Below are positions 12,521-23,209 of a stretch of DNA of 64,000 nt, piece after piece. The DNA lies in assembly GCA_002794735.1 (NCBI GenBank), contig NBAZ01000006.1:1364001-1428000 (forward strand), given 5' to 3'. Numbering within the stretch: position 1 is the first letter of the stretch; every line of letters begins with the position of its first letter. The notes below the pieces were generated by a model, which did no database searches, was not told the origin of the DNA, and saw only the letters and a list, made by a program, of their open reading frames with translations. The position numbers and the translations under genes are program-made. Origin of the DNA: Pyrrhoderma lamaoense (lineage: Eukaryota > Basidiomycota > Agaricomycetes > Hymenochaetales > Hymenochaetaceae).

Positions 12521-12910
12521 TTTGTCTTTGCTTAACTCGAACAATTGTAAATTTATGTGTATCTATTCATACCCCCTTTCTATATAATGACTCGACTACC
12601 TGCTACCAAACACGTCCTCGAAGACTTCTTTTCCAGCACATTAGTTAGCACAATAAATTGAACAATAATTGAAATTTCGCTAGACGGAAAAATCACATAC
12701 TCCACGGCTAATAACCACGGTTTCTAGTGCCGTTCATTTCACTTGAGAGTACCTCCCATCTTTGACGTTTTTACTCACCGAGTTTTTCTGCTCAATGATA
12801 TGAAAGGGCGTTTTGCTAAACAGCTTGGCAAAAGAGTCATCGACACGTTGGGCTGGCTGAAAGGACAAAAATGAATACTCAGGAGGAAGTTATTATCGGT
12901 GAAAAGAGTA
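12521..12910 (+). repeat. FunK1 3'-flank repeat, copy 1
   Basis: Non-coding block after the F1 stop, closely matched in reverse complement by 16,200-16,588 (the 3' flank of F2), including the stretch around TTTTTCTGCTCAATGATATG and the ATGAATACTCAGG stretch near 12,870. At about 12,905-12,930 it is joined directly to a FunK1 promoter (TTTAAATACACCCC), forming the internal junction of the permuted unit. Confidence 0.8.
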
Positions 12911-13023
12911 CAACGGGTGATTTAAATACACCCCTCTCCTTCCCTCTCAGTCAACTACCTCATCTCATCTATACACTCTCCCTTGTTCCAACCACTGTAT
13001 CATCCTAGCTCGTATCTATCACC

Positions 13024-13860
13024 ATGTCACACCCAAACATGGCAACTGAACCAATACGAGCTTCGACACCCCTGAGACGTGGTCTTGCCATTGTCACCTG
13101 GAACTGGAAAGTCCGGTGAAGATCCAATGGGGTCCAAGAACACAAGTGGGGTAATCGACGAGCATCTACAGCACGATATAGCCAATGTCATACGCGTCGA
13201 AACATTCGACAGATTTGTAATGGCTATGCAGAGCATTGCTGCGGGTGGAAGTGTCTCGAGCGTATCTGAAGACATCAGCAATCCTACGAATGACCGTTTG
13301 ATTAAGACAGCTCTTAAGGAGACGGATGTCTTGCAGGCCTTTTTCGATTACGGGGGGAAACACCCTCAGGAAGGTTCCCCATTATCCTAGATTTCTTAAC
13401 CTGGCAAATTCGATCCTACGCACAGTGTCAAGTATGAGTCCAAGCGTGGCACTAGTACGAAGTGACCCGAATTTGCTCAAGGTGTACCCAGACGACGAAG
13501 GTCAGAAGCCGGATTTTGTTTTTTTGCCAGCAAATCATCCTGCACTGAAGGGCAAATCATGGAAGGAGTACGGCCAGAAATGGAAGCAAAGTTGGACGTG
13601 GGGAGATGTATTCAGTGTTATTGAATTCAAGGGAAGCAAGAAGATCGAAAGCGAAAGCAGCTCAACAAAGGGTGAGTAACCTACCGTGTCAGTATCGAGT
13701 ATGAATTGTGGATAGCTAATCATCAGAGACACGACATCTAGCAGCTACTAAGCAAGGCAGTAAGCGCAGGTCAGAGAACGAGAGGGCGGGCGCAGCCAGC
13801 GAACCCCCGCATCAGGTGAATGATGTTGTAGTAAACAAGAAACGACGTCTAAAAGGAGAA
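13024..13860 (+). pseudogene. FunK1 kinase F1, N-terminal part of a circularly permuted gene
   Basis: Carries the FunK1 promoter, the ATG at 13024 (MSHPNMATEPIRAS), exon 1 with the nuclease-like signature (GQKPDFVFLPANHPA, SVIEFKGSKK), the donor near 13,673 (GTGAGT) and the start of exon 2 up to RRLKGE, where homology stops at 13,860. A 14-base deletion near 13,100 relative to F4 breaks the frame early, and F3 shares it. GAAACACCC near 13,360 is also F3-like. Exon 1 is thus F3-like while the separate C-terminal part is F2-like. It cannot encode the full protein here. Confidence 0.82.
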
Positions 13861-14343
13861 ACTACTTCCTCAAAATTTTGTCTTTTTATCATTTCACTAT
13901 TTCTAGACTTTTTTTTCTCTCTCTTTTTTGTTAAAAAATTTTTCGACTTGCTCATTTTATCTCTTCGTCACCCCCCATAAGGGGGTTTCGGCTTAGACCA
14001 AGACGAGTTGTAAACGTCATCCTGTTTGTCTTACTAAGAGGTTTCCCGACCGGGTCGGCGAAGTCATGTTCTGAAAAGATCCAACTTTGACTTTACCGAA
14101 AGTATATATTACTTAAATTTATCATATGAGGAGGGGGGAACTTTTGGTTGGTTGGTAAATCACACACACAAACACATATATATATACTCTCTCTCTCTCT
14201 CGTTTGACCTGATCGCTCTGATTTCGTTACTTGTCCAAGATTTATAAAGAAGAGTGTGTGTATTCTAAGTTAACGAGGAAAGAAGAAAAGAGAGAAGATC
14301 AACATCGATACCAATATCAACATCAATACCGATACCGATATCA
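13861..14343. other. Upstream region of hydrolase E1
   Basis: T-rich tract, a small CCCCC/GGGGG hairpin near 13,971-13,985, a short (CA)n/(TA)n and (CT)n stretch around 14,160-14,202, then an A/C-rich leader before the ATG at 14344. This is the likely promoter of E1; nothing coding is seen. Confidence 0.5.
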
Positions 14344-15649
14344 ATGGCAGACTTGGACCTAGCGAACCTAGATGGTGAAGATAAAGCATTACCATTCGCG
14401 ATCACGACGCATACATACAAGGTTGTCGACGGCGGTGGAGGTAGACACCCGATCTTGGTTGACGTGATCGTCCCGAAGAAGTTGATCGAGAAAGGACCTG
14501 GGTCTGTTGAGTGGAAGACGAAGCGTCCTGTTGTTGTTGGTATACATGGGGGTTGGCTCGTGAGTGGTCGTTGTTTTATTTACTTATTTTATTTTTTGGT
14601 TTTTTTGTTGGTTAATTATTGAGATGGTTGAATGAGTTGGTTAGGGGTTTATCTATACCTCATTACTACTTTTTTTGTTTGTTTGTCTGTATTTTATCGT
14701 TACGTATGAAATACTTACCTGTTCTCTTCATTATTCGTCTCTTCACTAGCTTGGAGGACAGAGAGAATACGCCGGATGGTATCCTAAATATATATTCGAG
14801 CTCGCCATCAAGCATAACGCAATAATCGTCTACCCAGACTATCGCTGCCTCCCGGAATCCCGTGGGATCGATATTCTAGCTGACATCGACGACTTCTGGA
14901 CCTGGCTAAGCAAAGACTTTGAAGGAACCGTGAAGGGTGATTATCCAGGTTTAGCAGGGGTCGACTTGGATCGGACGATTGTTTCTGGGAGTAGTGCTGG
15001 TGGGTACTTGGCTACGCAGCTTGTTCTCAGGCATTATAAGAATTCTGAGGAGAAGGGGAAGGGGAGGGGAGGGAAAGGGTCCGAGGATCCGTGCGCTTGT
15101 TGCTGTATACCCCATGTTGGATTTACGAGCCCCTCATTGGTCTGAGGGGTATCATAAACCTGTGTTTGGGATACAGGATCAGGTACCCCGCAGTTATTAA
15201 CGAGCATCTTGAGAAGTTGAAGGCTGGGGAGGTACCGAGTGTTGTGTCGAATGCTAGGATACATGATGGGGGTCCGAGGATGACCTTGGCTCTCTCGTTA
15301 GTTCATAATGGGTTGTTCACTAAGCAATTAGAAGCTGGGGCGACGTCTGAGGAGATAAGGAGTTGCATGCAGAGGATCAAGTGACTGATTTTGGAGCTAC
15401 ACTGCCCCCTTCTGTGTTCATACATGGGTTTGATGATTCAGCTGTACCTGTTGCTGGGACGGATAAGTTCGTGAGTTGTTGAAGGAGAAGAAGGCCGTTG
15501 AGGGGCTGAAGGAAGGGAAGGAGGCGAGTGCGGTGTTGAAGTATATACGTGTCCCTGGGGATCATGGGTTCGAGTCTGATGCTTCAGTGAAGGATGTAGA
15601 GTGGGTGAAGGAATTGGTACCGTTTGTTGAGAGATACTGGGTAAATTGA
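14344..15649 (+). CDS. Alpha/beta hydrolase (esterase/lipase, fold-3 type), frame-damaged
   Basis: Start at 14344 (MADLDLANLDGEDKALPF). Exon 1 ends in the oxyanion-hole motif VVVGIHGGWL at a GTGAGT donor (about 14,561); exon 2 resumes at about 14,751 with LGGQREYAGWYPKYIF. The nucleophile elbow is VSGSSAGGY, the acid probably the Asp in IHGFDDSAVP, and the His in GDHGFE, so a full Ser-Asp-His triad is visible. The stop is TGA 15647-15649. The coding frame changes at least four times (about 15,082; 15,185; 15,365; 15,472), mostly through single-base losses; relic E2 keeps a G at the last site. It may therefore be a degraded gene or a gene with consensus errors. It is flanked by FunK1 pieces on both sides in opposite orientations. 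Substrate unknown. Two interrupted paralogues (E2, E3) lie in the window. Confidence 0.7.
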
Positions 15650-15774
15650 GTCGTGACTTACAGTGCACTTCTACATTGGAAACATGTGCAATAGATCGAT
15701 ATATTAAGTTAAATAGTTGAATGGTTAATTTTTGATCTTTGATATCAGTTTAAAAGCTAATTCACTTGCAAGTA

Positions 15775-16245
15775 ATGTATAGCTATCCAATTTTCAGTTT
15801 TCTATTCCCTCATGAAATGACATGATTACGCACCTACTGCATTATGGCTGATAGCTTCCTTGAATAATTCTGAATCAGTCAACGTATACACTGGATCAAG
15901 ACGTTCGAATCCAATAATCTGTAACACTCGCTCTTCATTCAGTCCCAAGATTTCTCGAAATCGTATATCTTTATCCTTCACAACCCCGCAAAGAAATACT
16001 TAGGGATACAATCAGCAAGCGTATAGAGGTCTTCCTTCTTGTCCACTTCCTCTAACACTCCTCGAGCATCACCGTCCATCTCCATACCAGAAATACCATC
16101 CTTCATTGGATAATACCATTTAATCACATGTTGCCACTCGCCCACTGCAAGTACCATGCTTATATCTACGATGTCCTCTTCTCTTAAATCACCCATCGTA
16201 CTCTTTTCACCGATAATAAGTTCGCCCTGAGTATTCATTTTTGTC
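15775..16245 (-). pseudogene. FunK1 fragment H (middle exon piece)
   Basis: On the minus strand it encodes the region equivalent to the end of exon 2: VGEWQHVIKWYYPMKDG, DARGVLEEVDKKED, ADCIPKYFFAG, then ERLDPVYTLTD and LFKEAI, followed by the conserved donor GTGCGTAATCATG and the intron after it. No start, N-terminal part or kinase core. More diverged from F1-F4 than they are from each other, so an older fragment. Confidence 0.75.
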
Positions 16246-16588
16246 CTTCAGCCAGCCCAACTTGTCGATGACTCTTTTGCCAAGCAGTTTAGCAAAACGC
16301 CCCTTTCATATCATTGAGCAGAAAAACTCGGTGAGTAAACACGTCAAAGATGGGAGGTACTCTCAAGTGAAATGAACGGTGCTAGAAACCGTGGTTATTA
16401 GCCGTGGAATGTGTGATTCTTCCGTCTAGCAAAAATTCAATTATTGTTCAATTTATTGTGCTAACTAATGTGCTGAAAAAGAAGTCTTCGACGACGTGTT
16501 TGGTGGCAGGTGGTCGAGTCATTATATAGAAAGGGGGTATGAATAAATACACATAAATTTACAATTGTTCGAGTTAAGCAAAGACAAA
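16200..16588 (-). repeat. FunK1 3'-flank repeat, copy 2
   Basis: Downstream flank of F2, the reverse complement of 12,521-12,910 with scattered differences. It overlaps the start of fragment H at its far end, and at the matching point copy 1 switches to promoter sequence. Confidence 0.8.
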
Positions 16589-19269
16589 CTACAATATTAG
16601 AATATCACATATTTTCTCGAATGTAACATGTCCACCCAGAGTTGCGTCGTCAAATTCAGTGTAATCAACAGTCTTCTTGACCTGGGGTATTTGTCCCGTC
16701 CGCGCTTGGCGCCCAAAAGTAGCAAGATATTGTTTGGCTGCAGTAGTTGCCGGATTATAACTGATTTGCTTCTCGGACATTCCTTCCAAGGCAGCATCCC
16801 GAGCAAGGTAACCCATATTGAACAAAATACGCAACGGATCAATCCATAAATTGACTAGGGGTCTGAATTGTTCTGGAAACTTCGTTTCGTCCAAAATGTG
16901 TCGTAGAAAATCCAACTTAGTTCTGAATGCGGTCTTATTGATTGCTGAAGACCAATCTTCCCAATCCTCGGCATGGGGGTGCCTCTCCTCCGCAGGAAGT
17001 AACCTTCCACCTGAGTATGCAGCACAAATCCAATACAGAACATAAAGTAGTGACTCATAGTCAAACCGAACCATATGAACCGGTGGATTGTCTACATGAA
17101 GATCCATAGACATGAATGGCCTCGTACCTGTCCGCATTCCAACATGGTCAGGCCTCGATTCAGTCTCTCGTGTTGATGCAACATCCCAGTCGTTTAGTAC
17201 TCCTTGTACCGATCCATCATTAAGACGTCGAAACATGAGATTATTTATGCTGATATCGCGATGCTTTATTCCTAATTCACTTTCCCCCAAGTGATGTATA
17301 GCTATCCGATTTTCAGTTTTCTATTCCCTCATGAAAAAGACATGATTACGCACCTAATGCGATATGGCGAATAGCTTCCTTGAATAATTCTACATCAGTC
17401 AACGTATACACCGGATCAAGACGTTCGAATCCAATAAACCGTAACACCCGCTCTTCCTTCAGTCCCAACATTGCTCGAAATCGTTTATCTTTATCCTTCA
17501 CATCCCCCGTGAAGAAGTACCTGGGAAGACAATCGGCAAGTTTTACGGGAGCTCCCTTGTTGTCCACTTCTTCTAGCACCCCTCGAGCATCATCAATCAT
17601 CTTCGTCTCAGTAACACGATCTCGCAATGGATAATACCATTTCATTACATGTCGCCACTCGCTCGGGTCGTCATATGTATTCTTTAGGTCCAAGTCCGAT
17701 ATCTCCTCAGGTTGAACAAGTCTCACCCTGCCGTCTCGCATCTGCCGTGTCTTCACCGCGTACACCCGAGTGCCCTTCCCAACAATATCTCGAGCCCGAA
17801 CGTCCATAACGTTCTTCCCAAGAATGAATGACACCTTCTCATCTCCAATATCGATGTCCTTCATTTTCCTTATAGTAAATGTTTTGAACTTTGGTTCCGT
17901 AGCTGCGTTCTGATTCGATGTATCAACTGTCGCATCGTTCGGTGTTTCTTCAGCTGTGTCAGCAGGCGGCGCGACGTCTGTAGGACTCTCCTGCTTTACT
18001 TCCCACTGAATATTTTCGACCTCCGCAAATGATCCAAAGCGAGCAGCGACTAGATCATTATACACCTTCAGCAGGTAGATGAACTGGTACCGGTTCTTGA
18101 CGAAGTCGAGTGGTGGTGAGCATACGATCCCCTCGCGGTCGACGTAGTAGATCCAGAGAAATCTGCTTGAGACAAAGAAGTGGATCACGTGTCGCCTCGT
18201 GATGTTCGCCGACATGTGATCACACATATATCTCGCAATCTGTGACTCTCCCTTCTTCGTCGTTGTCGCCGATGGTACATCGGGTGTATGCGGCGTGGAG
18301 GTGGCAGACTGAGCGTTCTCTTGTCTTGCCTCCTCAGGCGCTTCACGACGCTCTCCAGACTGACTTGGGTCACCGTCTTGAGCCCGCGAGCTAGCTCCTG
18401 GATGTGCTCCTCCGCTATCGGCTTCTCCTTCTAGACGTCGTTTCTTGTTTACCACATCATTCACCTGATGCGGGGGTTCGCTGGCTGCGCCCGCCCTCTC
18501 GTTCTCTGACCTGCGCTTACTGCCTTGCTTAGTAGCCGCTAGATGTCGTGTCTCTGATGATTAGCTATCCACAATTCATATCTGATACTATCACAATTTC
18601 TTACTCACCCTTTGTTGAGCTGCTTTCGCTTTCGATCTTCTTGCTTCCCTTGAATTCAATAACACTGAATACATCTCCCCACGTCCATCTTTGCTTCCAT
18701 TTCTGGCCGTACTCCTTCCATGATTTGCCCTTCAGTGCAGGATGATTTGCTGGCAAAAAAACAAAATCCGGCTTCTGACCTTCGTCGTCTGGGTACACCT
18801 TGAGCGAATTGGGGTCGTTTCGTACTAGTGCCACACTTGGACTCATCCTTGACACTGCTCGTAAAATCGAATTTGTTAGGTTAACAAATTTAGGATAGTG
18901 GAGAACTTCCAGCGTGTATTTCCCCCCGTAATCGAAAAAGGCCTGCAAGACTTCCGTCTCCTTAAGAGCCGTCAAAATCAAACTGTCATCCTCAGGAATC
19001 CTGGTGTCCTCAGATAGGCTCGAGGCACTTCCACCCGCAGCAATGCTCTGCATGGCTATCACAAATTTGTCGATTGTTTCAACGCGTATGACATGGGCTA
19101 GATCGTGTTGTAGATGCTCGTCGATTACCCCACTTGTGTTCTTGGACCCCATTGGATCTTCACCGGACTTTCCAGATCCAGGGATCATCGACTTGGTGAC
19201 ACTAGCAAGACCACGTCTCAGGGGTGTCGAAGCTCGTACTGGTTCAGTTGCCATGTTTGGGTGTGACAT
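16589..19269 (-). CDS. FunK1 fungal-type protein kinase F2 with PD-(D/E)XK-like N-terminus, intact
   Basis: Three exons: 19269-about 18609, about 18542-17354 and about 17301-16589, about 848 aa. Exon 1 starts MSHPNMATEPVRASTPLRRG and contains GQKPDFVFL followed about 33 residues later by SVIEFKGSKK, the spacing of a PD-(D/E)XK nuclease core. Exon 2 is a charged linker (NKKRRLEGEADSGG) plus the kinase N-lobe region (IVGKGTRVYAVKT). Exon 3 holds the catalytic loop HRDISINN, the metal-binding DWD and the FunK1 hallmark RTGTRPFMSMDLH..DYESLLYVLYW. Intron ends are canonical; the exon 2 acceptor must be TAG at about 18,543, because the next CAG of F4 is CGG here. A TATA-like element lies about 100 nt upstream. 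Pfam family: Pkinase_fungal. Substrates unknown. It forms the outer part of the left arm of the large inverted repeat. Confidence 0.85.
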
Positions 19270-19365
19270 AGTGATAGAAACGAGCTAAGATGATACAGTG
19301 GTTGGAACAAGGGAGAGAGTATAGTTGAGATGAGGTAGTTGACTGAGAGGGAAGTAGAGGGGATG

Positions 19366-19373
19366 TATTTATA
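19366..19373 (-). promoter_or_regulatory. TATA-like element of kinase F2
   Basis: TATAAATA on the minus strand about 100 nt upstream of the F2 ATG, followed by a pyrimidine-rich leader. The same element and spacing occur at F4 (58,024-58,031). F1 has TTTAAATA, created at its permutation junction, and F3 has a degenerate version. Confidence 0.55.
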
Positions 19374-19384
19374 CTGAACGCAGC

Positions 19385-19750
19385 CTGCTTACATCTGGTT
19401 GGTTTGTGATGGCAACGTTAGATTGAGACATGTGCTTCAGAACTTCAGGGTATGGCATAATGGGAAGGTCGAGTATTCCCGGCTAGTGTTTACAATCAGA
19501 AGCGCGCGCAGTCATTTTATCGATGGGATCATGAACTAAAGTTCATCGAGCGTAACTTCTCAATAATAACTAATTACTACTGTTCTCATGTTCAGAAGAC
19601 GGGACTATCTCTTACTGGAACCTCAAAGAGGAAAAATTTTTCGAGATATTTTCCTAACAAAGTACGCCCAGTAGCACAGCATCACAAGATAGAGAATATA
19701 AGTTATTTATATGATCATGTTTTCTGTGAGTCCATCAGTGGGGTTCAATA
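19385..19750 (+). pseudogene. Conserved open frame U1, left-arm copy (frame broken)
   Basis: Divergently arranged to FunK1 F2 and starting just upstream of its promoter. It corresponds to the 117-codon frame at 30,187-30,540, but a T-run near 19,517 is one base shorter and shifts the frame. Recognisable pieces: WDHELK-like region and YDHVFCES..GVQ. Function unknown. It may be non-coding DNA duplicated with the kinase rather than a gene. Confidence 0.4.
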
Positions 19751-19987
19751 GATTTACTTGCTTGACATGGAGGGCAGACATATTCAAAAGGAGTACAAGG
19801 GAACGGCTTAAGAAAGTACATGTACTGCAGCACTTGCCGTAAGATTACAGTAAAAACTACGTAAAAGTCAACTTCTCTGGTGTCAGGATAATTGGCTTGT
19901 CTGAGCCAGCTTTTCGTATTTAACTCGAGCGTGAGGTCTCCGTGGTCAATATTGTTTATCGTTCATCACTATATTGCATGAGCTTCT

Positions 19988-20248
19988 TTGATTGATGTAG
20001 GAAGACATGAGGAAGAAAGAAGTCAAGGAACTGGAACCACGTTTCTCCACGGATTCAATGACGAAGGTCTTCTCTCATTATCATCGCCCATCACTCGACT
20101 CACTGACACGGAGATTGGAAAGATGTATTGTGGTAACATATTTCAGAAGGTTACAGTTTTCTGTCTTCTATATGCTAGCGAACTAGGATCACACGATCCT
20201 CAGATTTCACTCTTTCATCGTATATGCTCAGTCAAAACTGTACCATGA
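19988..20248 (+). other. Conserved open frame U2, left-arm copy
   Basis: 86-codon frame beginning MIDVGRHEEERSQGTGTTF and containing LLSLSSPITRLTDTEIG. The right arm has the same frame at 57,119-57,409 on the minus strand with a different C-terminus. No domain recognised; it could simply be an open frame inside duplicated DNA. Confidence 0.3.
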
Positions 20249-20355
20249 AGGAGATTCCTGGCATTGTTAACAGAACTATGACATGATGAATAAATAATCT
20301 CAACACAACTCTCTGTTTACTCTGTTTGCTCTTCGGAATTGCGATGACTCCTATA

Positions 20356-20646
20356 TTATCTCAGGATTAGTAAAGAAAAAGAACAACAGAAGAGACCGGT
20401 CATATTATTGTGCTTCTGATGAATGTCTCGGAAAGCCCATCTCCTAGCTAACAATCGATAACCTGAGTAGAAGCACCAACAAATACTATTTGATGCTTCT
20501 AAAGACTGTTTTCGGATGTTAAGAACCTTGGTAACAGATAGCTGGGTGGGCTCCAGGCAGTCTTTATCCGAATCCCCATCTCTTGCGTATATGCATGCAT
20601 GTGTACTACGCATGTAGTAATCTGAAAGATGGAATTCACCCGTCAT
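20356..20646 (-). other. Conserved open frame U3, left-arm copy
   Basis: 96-codon frame starting MTGEFHLSDYYM and containing DGDSDKDCLEPTQLSVTKVL; it is kept open in both arms (right copy 56,746-57,033) with few amino-acid changes. No domain recognised. The match between arms may reflect recent duplication rather than selection. Confidence 0.3.
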
Positions 20647-21440
20647 GGATGTATATCAGATTACATGCTGGAAGTGCATGTGCTGGTGCTAAACGAAACT
20701 GTATTGACTATTACGCATATCGACTTCATATGCGGATGATCTGAGAAGTAATTAAATTAGTGTGAAAAATTGAGTTTCAACAGAAACTACAAAGCAGGGA
20801 CCAGATGAAGTGAGAGAAGAAGCTTATAACTCGAGAATAGCCCTCCAAGATTTGATGAATAGTTCAGCTGAATTCCACGACAATCGACTATAAGTCAGAG
20901 GCTGGTTGCGTGAGTTCATTGGAACGAACAAATCTACAACTATGAGAATCATTAGCCAAAAAATGGACAGAATCCGAACATAAAATATATTATGATCGCG
21001 TTGAGAGAAAATAAGTTGCATTCTTTAGATGTAGCTTGTTTCTCGTTAGTCATTATACTCTTGCTCATAATCTCATATGTATCAATGCGTATTTATACAA
21101 ATATCTCATTTGTATTTTAACTCAGAAACAGAAAACAAATAGATACAAATGACACGTATCACATAGATTGCATTGTCAATTCAGTGTAAGTAACAGTGCT
21201 AATGCTTGTGGTATTTGCGCTGCTCTTGTGGTGCTGAGAAGGCAGCCGACGAGCTCTACGGCTGGCAGTTGCGCGAGTATCACCGAGCTGCTTCATCGAT
21301 CTTCCAATAAAGTAATCTAACTGAGGCGAGTAACCTGCTCTATATAAGCTACGTAGCAGATCAAATCAGGACGTGACCGAGTGTCTGAATTACTCCAGAG
21401 ACTCTATTTCGTCCAAATCGTGTCATGTACAGGCTCTGTC

Positions 21441-22390
21441 TTAGCTTTTTGTGTAATTATGCCCAGTATTCCTATTCCTTGGTATTGGGGTGCCTTTCTC
21501 CTCGGAAGTAGCATTCACTCCGAACATGCAAGCAAATCCAATAGATAACATAAGATAGTGACTCATAGTCGAATCGAACCATATGAACCGGTGGTTTCTC
21601 TCCACGGAGATCAAATGGCCTCGTATCTGTCTCTCAGCGTGATCGGGCCTCGATTCAGTCTCTCGTGTTGATGCAACGTCCCAGTCGTTTAGTACTCCTT
21701 GTACCGATCCATGATGAAGACGTCGAAACATGATATTGATGACATTGATGTTGCGGTGCTTTATTCCTAACTCACTTGCCTTCAAGTAATGTAAAGCTAT
21801 CCAATTTTCAGTTTTCTATCTCTCTATATAAAGACATGATTACGCACCTAATGCAATATGGCGAATAGCTTCCTTGAATAATTCTACATCGGACAACGCA
21901 TACACGGAGTCAAGACATTCGAATTTAATAATCCGTAACACCCGCTGTTCGGTGAGCCCTAAGATCGCTTGAAATCGTCTATCTTCATCCTTCACATCGC
22001 TCACAAAGAAGTGCCTGTGAATACAATCAACAAACTCTACAGAGTTTCCTTCTTGTACACTTCCTCTAACACCTCTCAGCATCATCGAAAATCTTCGTCC
22101 CAGAAATACGGCAGTGCCACTCGCTTGGCTCGTCATATGTATTCTTCAGCTCCTCGTCCGATATCCTTTCAAGTTGAGCAAGTCTCACCCTGCCGTCTTG
22201 CATCCTCCGTGTCTTCAAAGTGTAGACCCGAGTGCCTTCCAATAATATCTCGGCCGAAGACCCATAATGTTGCCACCAAGAATAAGTGATATTTTTTTAT
22301 CTCTGATATCAATGTTCTTCAGTTTCATTATAGTACGTATTTTAGTGACCGTCATTACAGCTGCTATCCGAGCTGATGTGTCGACGCTAG
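21441..22390 (-). pseudogene. Degenerate FunK1 F5 (left arm)
   Basis: On the minus strand, pieces of exon 2 (GVRGSVQEGNSVEF, CLDSVYALSDVELFKEAIRH), the GTGCGTAATCATG donor and part of exon 3 (ASELGIKHRNINVINIMFRR, GVLNDWDVASTRE, a stretch like DYESLLYVLYW) remain. HRD is altered to HRN in this copy, frames are broken and the ends are missing. The same relic lies in the right arm (F6), so the decay began before the arms were duplicated. Confidence 0.8.
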
Positions 22391-23209
22391 CATAGTCCGG
22401 TTTCTCTGCATCTACGTTGGTGTGTGTGTCTTTTTGACCTCCACGTTTTTCGTTTTTTTCGGGGGGGGGGGGAGAAGTTATCGTGATGATACATGTAGAA
22501 GACAGACACCAAAAAGAGCCCTTGGCCTTGGCCGGAAGAAAAACGCTATACTAGGTAACTAGTATAGATATGACGAGGGGAGGTATTTTTCTTTTTTTTG
22601 TTTTCGTTGCTGTTGGTGGCAGTGTTGGATCTGGATTAAACTAAAAACTTCAAGCCACAAGGTACATGTACATGTACATACATAGTAACATTCACGTGTA
22701 AGTGTATTACTTCTGTATACTCCCAAACGTTAATAATGTAAGCTATGCAAGTACACTATTCACGATTTAATGATTCGTCCGTCCCTTCTTTGCTTCGACA
22801 TTTGCTTTGTTGGTAGTTGGCTGTTGGCTGCTGATGTGATAAGAAAGGACCCCCTACCAACGAACTCCCAAAGGAATGCTTACAAAGGACGTTCGAGAAC
22901 AGCCTTGCTATTACTCCTTTCTCGAACTTTGATGCAAAGTTTCGTTCTTAATTTGGACTGAAGTCCTTTGTAATGGCTGTACATTGTATACAATTTGTAC
23001 AATATGGTTGTGTTTCGCCATTCATATTCTTCATGGAGCAAATTATTTTTGGTATACTTGCATAAAAAATGGGAGGGTGGGAAGAGGGTGTACCCTGTTC
23101 GTATTTCGTTAAGCAACTATAAGTAAAGAAATCCTACCCCTCCCTTCTCATCCCCCCTGTGAGAACTTAGTTTTCCCTTCCCTTTTATTTTTAATATCGT
23201 CTTTTGATC
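22391..23209. other. Arm DNA between F5 and S
   Basis: Non-coding stretch with a poly-G run near 22,461-22,471, poly-T runs and the palindromic TACATGTACATGTACAT near 22,665. A 63-codon frame at 22,770-22,961 (MIRPSLLCFDICFVGSW) is shared with the right arm (54,526-54,732) but has no coding support beyond that. Confidence 0.45.

Noticed and set aside
22770..22961. 63-codon frame conserved in both arms
   Set aside because: Conservation equals that of neighbouring non-coding arm DNA, and the frame differs in length between arms through an indel.
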